A program made the translations under genes and the position numbers. Positions 50,076 through 60,100 of a stretch of DNA of 64,000 nucleotides are shown one piece after another (position 1 is the first letter of the stretch; the number at the start of each line of letters is the position of its first letter). The notes under the pieces were generated by a model. The model saw only the letters and a program-made list of their open reading frames with translations, did not search any database and was not told where the DNA came from. Source of the stretch: Acanthochlamys bracteata (lineage: Eukaryota; Streptophyta; Magnoliopsida; Pandanales; Velloziaceae); assembly GCA_019914995.1 (NCBI GenBank), contig CM034129.1, positions 9,603,725 through 9,667,724 of the forward strand, read 5' to 3'.

Positions 50076-51870
50076 TCATAAAATTGCGGTAACATCCAAA
50101 TCAAATCCTTCCTTTAGAAGTGCACTAATGACCCATAACTTAGCGGTTGTTGCATTCACCTCTTCTCCGAAGTCTCTCACCTGTTTTGCATAACAAAAAT
50201 TTCGTTAAGTTCAAATAAAATAGAAAATAATCATAAAATGCAGGAAACAATGAATTAGAAAATTTTGAGCCTGGATAGCCCTGAGCTAGTAGCAGATAGT
50301 TGAAAATAGTGTCCCAAAAAAAAACAAAGGATAATTAGGTTAGGCCAGCCAGTATGTTGAAGAGGAAAATTGTTAGATCTTCAAATTAGATTAGGCCTGA
50401 ACTCGTAGTAGAAGGGTCAGAAATAGTGTGCAAGTAAAACGCAGACTAATTAGATAAAATCTTGATTAGTAACGGATGGATAGAGAATAGTGCTATAGTG
50501 AAAACGAATTAATTTGGTAGTTGAGCGACTGACTTGTTTTGAATTGAATCAAACTAGATTTTGACTTGATAGGTTTAACAATTCATATATCTTAATGGTC
50601 TAATATTGGCAGAATATTAGAAATAGCATAATTTTGTGATTGTTGGCCAATCATTAAGATATGAGGTTTCGATTCTAATATAAGTGTACTTGCCTTTAAA
50701 GTTGAACTAAGAATTAGTTTTTCAGAGACAGTGGAGAACGTTGAATTCTGCAAAAGGAAGCATTCAAGTGACTCAATAGCACTGTAAAGAAAAGAAGCAG
50801 CTGCTGTGTCTCCATTGCTGCTGCACTCAACCTTAACATGAAAGCTTCTTTCTCCCAATTCAGTTGCATAAACTTTAAGTGCTTTCGCCGAAATCGCGTT
50901 CTTCGTTTCATCAACAAGTGCAACTTCTTCACAATATTTTTCCAGCAGCTCACTGGTGTTGTTTTTCGTTGAAGATTCAAGCAGTGCAAGTTCTTGTTCC
51001 AACGTGTTAGCTTGCTTCTGTAGGCCTTGCACATACGTGACGGCGTCCGCAATTATAGAAGCTTTGTCCATCTTTAGAAAACAAAATAAATTCACATCAG
51101 TAACACGCATCACAATCTCATCATATGAATGCGCTTCATTGGAAAAGAAGAATACAGCTAATGGATTAAACTTGAAGCAACCCCAAAGAGTTGTCCAGAA
51201 CTATTGATGACCTACAAGCTTATGCATGTAACAGTGTGTTTCAATTACACATAATTAATTTTTACAAAAATAAAAATAAATTAAAATTTTAGTTTTGTAT
51301 TTAATTATTTTTTAAAATGGATTGTGAGTAAAGTTTAAATTTTTGTTATTTGAAAGGAGCTAGAAATGAAGTATAGTAATTTTAAATTATCTAACATTTG
51401 AAACACTCCTAAATAAAAAAAGAGAGTAGGAAAATTTTTCGAACCTTTGTTATGTTTGGAACAAGTGACCTCAACTCATAGAGTTTCTCCTTCATCCTAC
51501 CTCTCCTCTTTCTCTCTGAAACCAAAGTCTTCGACCGATCTCTCTTCTTCTTCTTCTTCCTCTTCGTCTGTCCTCTTTCATCGACGACTGCAGTACTCCT
51601 GGTATCGCATGAATCATCATCATCTCCATTTCTTTCGTTAAAACCAAAATTTTCTCCAACAGTACTGCAATATGGTTGTGAAGCAAGCACAGACTGATCA
51701 GACACTGCATCGACAGGGTAAATATATCCTAGCTCGTCTTGGTTCATGAAAAGTTCGCAGCTGCTGAAGAGCATGTCGCCGAAGTTGTCTTCGCCGTAGC
51801 TAGAAATCAAAGAATTTGTCATGATGAATTGTGATTGAGAAAGGTTGAAGAAATGCTCTTGGAGTTCCAT
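50076..51870 (-). CDS. bHLH transcription factor, FIT/FER-like (subgroup IIIa)
   Basis: Three exons on the minus strand, 51445-51870, 50694-51071 and 50076-50180, give 302 residues (Arabidopsis FIT is 318). The N-terminal half is acidic, followed by a lysine run (KRKKKKKRDRSK) and a bHLH with TLVSERKRRGRMKEKLYEL and RSLVPNITK, then MDKASIIADAVTYVQGLQ at the second helix. The first residue of the family's E-box-reading triad is not His, as in FIT. The C-terminal part is an ACT-like segment ending with KLWVISALLKEGFD, the counterpart of the FIT C-terminus. FIT with subgroup Ib bHLH partners controls root iron uptake; the same role here is inference. The second intron has donor AAG|GCAAGT and acceptor acag, so it is a GC-AG intron; only that choice keeps the frame into exon 3. 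Confidence 0.88.
50181..50693 (-). other. GC-AG intron in the bHLH gene
   Basis: The donor reads AAG|GCAAGT, the known strong consensus for GC donors. The nearby GT (four bases on) would shift the frame relative to the conserved last exon. The acceptor is ttatgcaaaacag. Confidence 0.7.
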
Positions 51871-51939
51871 GAGTTTCCTTTTAATTTCTCGAGTTGCTTA
51901 TAGCTATCGCTATTACCTAGCAATAGCATTGTAGCTTTC

Positions 51940-51947
51940 AATTTATA
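51940..51947 (-). promoter_or_regulatory. TATA box of the bHLH gene
   Basis: TATAAATT on the minus strand, 70 bases before the start codon, a normal spacing for a short leader. Confidence 0.55.
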
Positions 51948-51959
51948 ATTAAAGCTGCT

Positions 51960-53195
51960 AATCTTGGATAAGAATAGGACTACATAAAATAATGAAAATA
52001 TTAACCCTCAATTAAAAATTTGTAATTTAAATTTAGCTTGTTTGCTTTGAACGGAATTTGTTTGTGATTTGAATAAAAAATTCCTTTGACAAAACGGATG
52101 AAGACAACTAGCTTCAACATTCATTAAGTTTACAATTGATAAAGACAATTAACTTCTGCATTATTACAATTGATAAAGACAAGTAGCTTCCAGATTATTA
52201 ATTTTAGCAGCATAAATCATTTCAGTTGCTTTCCTCAATGCAGAATAATGTTTTTTTTTTTTAAAGGCGTGATTTGGGTCGTCATCTCATTTCTTTTTTA
52301 CCATTTTTTTTCTCTTTCAGATGTTTGCTTCAAGGAGAACTTCACAAATATGACACTTGTTTAGAAGCCGCAATCAACATAGTGAAAAAAAAACACAAGT
52401 AAGACTCTCTAGAAAATTTAGTGTCAGTTCATAGATAATTTCGTGTGAAAGGAATCTTCCTTAAGACTTTCAGAAAATTTTAGTGTTAGTTCATTGATAA
52501 TTTCATGTGAAAGGAATCTTCTTAAGACAAGAAAATTTTAGTGGTAGTTCATTGATAATTTCGTGTGAAAGGAATCTTCCTTAGATTAGATTGCCAAATA
52601 TAAGAAAGATGACGATGATGGAATTAAATTTAAGTTAATAAGGTATGATTGAGATCTCAGCTTAAGACTATTTGAAGTTAATTATTCGACTCATGTTAGC
52701 TTCATTGAGGCACGTGGATTAATCGCAACAGCGCGTGTTTGCATTAGGCGCTAATTACTCTAAGTAATGATTTCATGCACTGCTTTATAGTTGATTAGAA
52801 AGAAAAAAAGAAAACATTGAACAGATTTTGTAGGTTGTGCTATGTTCATTACAGCTACTTGTATAATGTCTACTACACAATCTTTATGCGTAGACAAAAA
52901 TACATCTCAATTGAATTAGAAGCCAGAACCCAAGTCAATGAGAAACAATCTGAGAGCTCAAGGCACACAGCACCAACACAAAATCAAGCCAGAAACTCCG
53001 GACTTCCGGTATTGAACACTATGGCATACCAGATAAGTTTGTAACATGTCATAGTCAAAAGAACTTCAATTCAAATTACTACGAATGGTACATAGTTTCA
53101 ATAAATCTAACAAAGAATGTCTCAAAACTGCATCTAGCTGAACCAAATGACTATAACTTTTTGGGTTCACAGCCACCAAAATGGACAGACAACTC
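51960..53195. other. Intergenic region between the bHLH and L17 genes
   Basis: Contains the bHLH promoter side and, near 53200, the L17 3' UTR. Apart from the tandem repeat at 52418-52590, no feature was recognised. The 75-codon plus-strand frame at 52817 has no recognisable similarity. Confidence 0.5.
52418..52590. repeat. Three-copy tandem repeat, unit about 58-62 bp
   Basis: Units share gttcattgataatttcgtg, tgaaaggaatcttcctta and agaaaattttagtg with a few substitutions and indels. Copy starts (agttc) are near 52426, 52488 and 52546. It lies about 0.55 kb upstream of the bHLH start codon. Confidence 0.85.
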
Positions 53196-53201
53196 TTTGA
53201 T

Positions 53202-56200
53202 TTAAGATGATGCACCACTTCTCAGAGCAGCTTTCTTTGGCTTCCTTTCGGTAAGCTGAGTTTCAGGCTGACATTGAAATATAAGATAAGATTTCATGTC
53301 AGAAATAGTAGGGAGCACAAACTGTGCATGAACAAGACATTTGTGTTGTAGCATATGCACAAACTTCCAACTAGATTCTAGATAGAGAAGATTCTAAGCA
53401 AGCATAACTGTCTAAGATCGTGAATATTTTTAATTAGAGTGACAACCAAAGGGAATCTGCAGTTGTTCATAGAACAAAAATATGAAGTTACAAGCTGATG
53501 GTTACAAACTCTGGGAACCGATCAAGCAATTACCTCTTTCTTGACAGGCTCTTCCTTCTCAGACAAAATCAGCTCAATGTGGCAGGGAGAAGACATGTAA
53601 GCTGGAAGATACTCATGTCAGGAGAAGGGGACAGCATAATAAGCAGATATTGACAAGCATATTCAAATAGATCAACTTACGATTGATTCTTCCATGAGCA
53701 CGGTATGTGCGACGCCTTTGTTTCTGTGCCTGATTAACCTGAATGTGAGAAATGTAAAGAGTATCTACATCCAATCCCTTAACCTGTAAAGTAACATAAG
53801 AACAAGATAAATATAGGAGAATTTTCACTTAAAAAAGAAAAATACAGAGAGGTGAAAAACACATACATCTGCATTGCTCTCAGCATTCTTAAGCAAGTCA
53901 AGAATAAATCTGGCCGACTTCACAGGCCAACGACCTTGACCATTTGGATGGCGATTCTTGGCTTGAGCAGTCCGGCCAACACCACCACAAAACCGCCTGA
54001 AAGGAATTGCCTGCTTGTGGGCGATAACATCCTCAAGGTACCTCTTCGCCTTTGTCAAAGGTAATTTCCTAATTGCATGAGCTGTCTCCCGGGTATTCTA
54101 CACCAATAAAAAGATATGTCATGAATAACGCAAAGCAAGAAGCAAAATAGTACATCAAGCTAATCATCAAAATGAAAGTATTCATGTTGCATCATAGAGT
54201 GTAAACAAAAGATCACAACTTTTTCTTAATGAGATCAGGATCCCGTCAGAGATTCCTAACGAGCATAAATAAGTTTAAGCAAATTGAAGTCCACCAACAT
54301 CCTTTTTCTCACACAGGTAAAGCAACATAGCTACTAAAACTACTTAAATAAAGATTTTTGCATAATATCACACTTCCACAAAAGGAATTTCATCAGATAT
54401 TATCTGCTAATGCATTAATACCATTATCCTCAGCTCCATTTTCACAGTAACATAACATATATGATCCCAGAAACGTACTAAGCAAATTTAAATGAGGAAA
54501 AGGCTACCTGAATCGCCAACCTGGGGTCAGGCGTGCTTATCAAAAATGAAAAGAATAACACACAGGTATCACTACATGATTTCTTCAAAACAGCTGCTGA
54601 AATATGTATGCGGTATGATGATGTAATATGGAGAAAAGAGGAAGCTCATTTACTAGAACCCCACTTTGCAGCTGAGTAAAAGCTTCTTGTATTAGCTTTG
54701 TCTACAGGCTCCCAATAAAAACAAAAGAGAGCAAAAGAGACCTATATATTACATTGTTTACTGAACCTTTTGTCACAGAAGTGATTCTAAAGAGGTTCAC
54801 CCAATAACAATGTTCTCAATTTCCTGAAATCTACGAGCAGCCTGCTAGTTAAGAGAACAGACTCCTGCTTTCGTTCAGGTTAGCAAAAATCCATCAAGCC
54901 AACTTACTAAATTCAATTTATAGAGTACATCCACTAAATATATAGGGATCACATAAGTATCTCCATCTCATTGCTTCCATGCACTATAGCCTGAAAGTAT
55001 ATAAAGTTGTGTAACATGAAGAAAAGAGAAGCTGATTTATCAACCAATGCAATTATCTGTCATTATTGCCAAAACTTAGACAACTCAAAAAGGCTAGAAC
55101 TTCAGCGATAATCACTTTTATAATCAGCCACTCGCTAAACCATCCGGCACTAGCTTTTCACAAAATGGCCCATAAATACCAAAAAAGAGAGAAGGAGATC
55201 AATATATTACATTGTTTACTGAACCTTTAGTCACAGACAAGATGTCTAAAAAGGTTCACCCAATAACATTGTGTTCCATCTTCCTGATTCTACGAGAAGC
55301 CTGCTAGTATAGAGAACAGACTCCCGCTTTTTTCAGGTTATACCAGCAGCCTAAGGGATCTTACATAAGAAGGCACATCAAGTTCACGTATTTAAGAATC
55401 ACAGTGTTTTGTTAGGAGAAGTGGACATAACATGGATCCAATTGCTGATCCGATATGCAATGCACAAAACCACACTCAACAAAATCTTCAAATAATAGCC
55501 AAATTTGATCCAAACAGTTCCCAGCTCTGTACCCTACTTGCGCTTTCCCAGTCTATAACTAAACTAGACTTCTCACAAAAGTAAGCTATGATCAAGCATT
55601 CTACCTTACACCTAGTCAAAGGAAGAAACATAACTCAAACTTCTTCTAAAAGTACTTGTGAAACACGTAAATGACAACCACAGATCCCAAAACAGCAACA
55701 ATCTGACATAGAAGACAAATGCATATTCTAACCAGGAACATTAACTCTACATGTATTCTAATACAGATTTTTTAGAGACAGCAAAGCTTAAAGCAAATAA
55801 ATCCTTAAATTCCAAAATCACCAACACAGTAGTAAACAGATCTCAAAGAGACAATTTCAAACAACACCTTAGCAAATTATCAGTCAATCAATTAAAGATA
55901 ACAATAAAAACATCAACAAAATACCTTGAAGTGAACTCGCAAGTCCTGGCCCATAGCCTTGGCAGCTGAAACAAATCAACAACACAACGACCGATCAGAG
56001 ATCTCGACAAGAACAAACTCTTCTAAAAGAACCAGTGAAAATTAAGCAGAAATAACTTACATTTGGTTGGATTATCAGGTTCCTTCGAATACTTCACCTA
56101 CAGATTTTGAATCAAACAAACAAACAAACAACAAAGGCATTTAAAAACCTTTTGAAGTGAAAATTAGACTCAGAATCTAAGAGAGAGATCCTAAAGAGAG

Positions 56201-56231
56201 AGAGAGATAAAAGAGAGAGCTTCATTACCAT
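53202..56231 (-). CDS. RPL17: 60S ribosomal protein L17 (uL22)
   Basis: Seven coding exons on the minus strand: 56229-56231, 56061-56097, 55925-55965, 53867-54097, 53681-53783, 53534-53601 and 53202-53267. They encode 182 residues (the Arabidopsis protein is about 176). Landmarks are [74 protein letters not shown] and [17 protein letters not shown]. The C-terminus is lysine-rich and variable ([17 protein letters not shown]). uL22 is a core protein of the large cytosolic ribosomal subunit lining the peptide exit tunnel. The first coding exon holds only the ATG, which is followed directly by a gtaatg donor; the family's second residue Val opens exon 2. All junctions are GT-AG and phases agree. 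The promoter has a telo box and site II elements. Confidence 0.95.
54733..55340. repeat. Duplicated 150-bp segment within L17 intron 3
   Basis: 54733-54882 and about 55190-55340 are direct copies sharing tattacattgtttactgaac, aggttcacccaataaca, agcctgctagt and gagaacagactcc. They are about 460 bp apart. No coding or transposon features are seen inside. Confidence 0.85.
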
Positions 56232-56332
56232 TGTTGGTTGCGGCGGCTGATGAAATGGAGAGTGATGAAGCGGCGCAGGCTATCAATCGCAGGAGATAAA
56301 AATGGAACGCGATTTTATACTTGAGAAGTGAA

Positions 56333-56341
56333 AAACCCTAA
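56333..56341. promoter_or_regulatory. Telo box of the L17 promoter
   Basis: AAACCCTAA, the telo-box motif usual near the transcription start of plant ribosomal protein genes, about 100 bases upstream of the L17 start codon. Confidence 0.7.
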
Positions 56342-56438
56342 GCTGGGTCTTGTGGACCGGCTCCGACCGGATTTTATTACGGGCTTGACTTTTCTTTTGT
56401 CTAGATACAAGTCCAATTACAAAATGCATCATTGAGCC

Positions 56439-56453
56439 GGCCCATAAAGCCCA
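56439..56453 (-). promoter_or_regulatory. Site II elements of the L17 promoter
   Basis: GGCCCA at 56439-56444 and AGCCCA at 56448-56453 read as TGGGCC and TGGGCT on the gene strand. Together with the telo box they form the common promoter architecture of ribosomal protein genes. Confidence 0.65.
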
Positions 56454-56459
56454 AATTGT

Positions 56460-57080
56460 TCACATGTTACTTATTGGACAAAATATTTTAATTTAACGAA
56501 GAAATTTTAAAAACTGTAATTTTTTAAAAACATACAGTAAATTATGCAAATAAGTTAAGAATTTGCATATGTATTTGCATTTTTTGAAATGCAAAATTTC
56601 ACTTTTAATGTTCTCCTCATATTTTATTTAAGAATAGTATGGAATAGTAGATTGTATTTAGGTTTTATGATTGTTTTTTGCTATTTGAAGTACAATAAAA
56701 CAATTCCATATAACATTTTATCACATTTAAAAAATAAGTATACGTATGCTTTATTTAATTAAAATAAAATAAAAATTGTTAGTTGATATTCTAAATTAAA
56801 TATAAGGTTGTATAATGACAAACCAAATTATTAGAATTGTAAATTGATTTGGATTTATGTAAGTAAGAGGATGCCCATATTCTATTTCGGCCCAAAACAA
56901 TGGTTTTGCAAAAGCAGCTCATATTTTATTATATTCGCAAGAGCAGATAACAATGAAGACCAAAAGGTGATTAGTTTGTAACCTTCCAAAATCAGTCCTT
57001 GTATATTGATTTTCAAGCAACCACGGCAACCTATTCCTTCTAATACCAAACTCTTACCAATAAGACAAGATTAGACAGAG
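56460..57080. other. Divergent intergenic region between L17 and ATG101
   Basis: AT-rich spacer of about 0.6 kb between two genes transcribed away from each other, so it must carry the ATG101 promoter and distal L17 elements. No repeat or open frame of note. Confidence 0.55.
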
Positions 57081-57082
57081 GC

Positions 57083-57090
57083 TATAAATT
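57083..57090 (+). promoter_or_regulatory. TATA box of ATG101
   Basis: TATAAATT, 72 bases before the ATG at 57155; spacing fits a short leader. Confidence 0.5.
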
Positions 57091-57154
57091 AACACCTGCC
57101 ATTTTCTCCGATCTCGCCGGTGATGATCGTTCTCTGCTCTAAAAACTGCTCGCC

Positions 57155-60100
57155 ATGAACTGTGAAGTCTGCCAACTCAAAGAGCTCGTGACTTCTCTCT
57201 CTCTCTCGATTTTCAAGTTTGAGTTTCCATTTTTTTTATTTTCACTGAAAATTTCCTGATTCTGTTGTTTTTTGTCTCCTTTCCTGTGAGATGGTTTAGG
57301 TGGTGGAACCGTTCGAGATCCGCGAAGTGCTGCGATGTAATATTTTTCTACTTTTTCTAAGATTCTTTTTTTCGTTTCCATCAATTCATAATTGCGTGTA
57401 GCTTTAATTTGAAGCTCTTTGACTTTTGAATTGTGGTTTTTTTCCAGTCACGTAAAGTGATGTTGTAGAGCTGATTAAACTATGCTTAGATTAGGTTTTG
57501 ATTTTATAAGCAAGGATTTCTTATTTTATAGAAGAGAGAGAAGGAATTTGCAGATGTTCATGAGAAATTGGTTCAATAGAATTGCTATTGGATGCTTACG
57601 GTGAGACTTTTAGGTCTGGGAGTTCTTCGCTATCATGGATGGATGTAGAAGGATGCTTAGTTTAGATGGTCGGCATAGTTCATAAGGAACAAGTTAAGTT
57701 ACTGCATTTTTTAACTTAGTAGAGAAATTTGAAATTAACTTAGAATAAGGAATAGGCAACTTCAGCATAGCAGGTTTGAGTTAATCTGTTTTGATAAGTT
57801 GAACTTTAGGATTTTAGTAGAAACACGAGGCATTACTCATTTTGTCCATCCACCAAATCTTTGCCGGACTTCCAGGTTATTTGATAAACTGATGAGATTT
57901 TGTTCTATGCATGAATATTCATAGACCATTTGAAGGCGGAAGCATCCTTTAGACTTCATAGCTTCATATAATTATTGCAACCAAATTCCAGTGTTGTCTA
58001 TTGGAGTTCTCATGAGGAGATTGAGTACCATGATTCATTTTTATAGGTTAAGCTAAGGGTGAGTAGGTTCAATCCCACACCTATGTACGACCTAGAAGGG
58101 ATTGGCAGAACTGGAGCCCAAATACACGAGAGTCTACCTTATGTAGCCTAGAAAAGGAATACTTCCCACTAAAGATCCTTATTCTCTAAGAAAGGCAAAA
58201 CCCTTATGATTCTCTTCATTTTTCTTGAGTATTTCACATCCATCAACTTGCAGAAGTTATTGAGATCCATGTTTTTGTCTTCCTACGATACCCGATGTTG
58301 TAATTTATAATGGAACCTTGTTCCCAAGATTCTTTGTATGAAACTCTTAGATTCGTGTTATGGTTTGTCTATGATTATGGCATTGCACAGCTTGTTCCTG
58401 GAAGATACTTGATGTCCTTGAAAGTTATGACTCTTTTGCCAATGTGGACGTGTAGCTTGTTATGTCCAGATTCTTGCTGAATTCCTTATAAGTTATACTG
58501 GTTGTGTTTTTTGGAACTTGGTGGTTAACTTTTCTTTTCTTACATGTTTGCAGGCATATTGCACACAATTGTGTTTCATAGAGCACTAGGGCTTGTTCGG
58601 CCTAAAGATATTGATTCTGAACTTTTTGAAATCACTTATGTAAGTTGTCGTGATTTATCTCTTTAGCTAAATTTTAGAATCGTATAACTTAATTACCAAT
58701 ATCTTTAAGGAACTGCAGAGGTTTTGGTTTCAATATCTTAGAAATTATGCTAACATGTATGCTTACTGCAGGATATTTTAGCATTGTTTGTTTGAATATT
58801 GGCATTATTTTCCTTGTTTCTTTTATTTCTGTAGTTTTAGTTTCTACAACTATCTCACTTAGAGTCAATCTGTTTCCTGAATTTGTTGTGAAATCATCAA
58901 TGTACTCTTAAAGGATAGAAGAAAAGAATTGTTCTTTGTCCAAAGTCAATCTTGTATGCAACTTCAGTGCATCTTTACTTCCAGCTTGGAAGATTAGTGT
59001 TTATCCTTGGTGATAGGAAATGACTATACCAAACTCGGTTGAATACTATGTTGGTAACCTATGATGCTTCTTTGTTTCTTAGTTCAAAATCATGCTGAGG
59101 TAAGCTGTAACAATTCAAGAATAGTTAGGCTTTATCCTAAAACAAATGTAATGTCTGAACTTTCTTTCAGAAGCTTGCTTAGGAAGTTCTGACTTCTTCT
59201 TAGCGTTTTTTGTTTTCAGTGAAAGGATGATTTTCTAGTATGAAATATATGGCGACAATTTAAAGTTGTGGCGTTTCTTAATTTCATTTAGAGAATAGTT
59301 GAATAGCATCACATATAACATTTATAGTCTTCGTAAGTTTTCATGGAGAGACCAGCTATCAAATGACACATTAAGGTACATCATGATTGGCAATGACATT
59401 TAGTAGAGGATCACCAACTTTGGATTGTTGCTGTCATCGAGGTTCGCTATAAGGTTATAGAAAGGAAAGCTCTGTTAAGGACATAATAAAACCTTAGTCT
59501 TCAATTGTGGAACAATCTTTGCATCAAAGAGAACATACTTCATATATACATTATCTTCGTCCTCCTTAATTATAACTTAAATTTTAGTAAATTACTAAAG
59601 AGCCTTCTCTATGTCGATAGTCTATCTTATATTAAAATCTTAGGTTGCTGTATCATTCTTATAGTTGTCGTACTTTGCACATAATGGTCCACATTATCTT
59701 CCTTTTTACCCCGTTAGTAACTTTTTGATTTCGCAAATCTGAATCCTTCTTGTATGCAGGTGCAATGTGGGGATCCTGAGTTAGAGAAGAAAATAGAGGA
59801 TAAGATTAACCAATTCATTTCGTGGGTAGAAAAGCACCCAAACCGGAAATGCCAGGTCTGTACTTTTGGGTTTATGACTCTTGCTGGTGTTTTGACAATT
59901 TTATACTTGATCATTTGAAAATATTTGTGAAAATGGTTCTTCCTGTTTATATACTTTCAAATGCTCTCAGGTAACTTAGAAGGGGAATCGTCTTTGTCAT
60001 ATGTTCTTAAATCTCTACACGTCAATCCTATTTCTAGGAAACATGGAATAATTTGCTGACTTAGTTGATCTAGCCAAGTGAATATCATGTTGTCCAAATT

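Noticed and set aside
50688-50693. GT donor for bHLH exon 2 (gtacac)
   Set aside because: It leaves the frame out of phase with the conserved last exon. The GC donor four bases earlier keeps it.
58060-58160. tRNA-like ggttcaatccc string
   Set aside because: No acceptor stem or anticodon arm could be formed around it.
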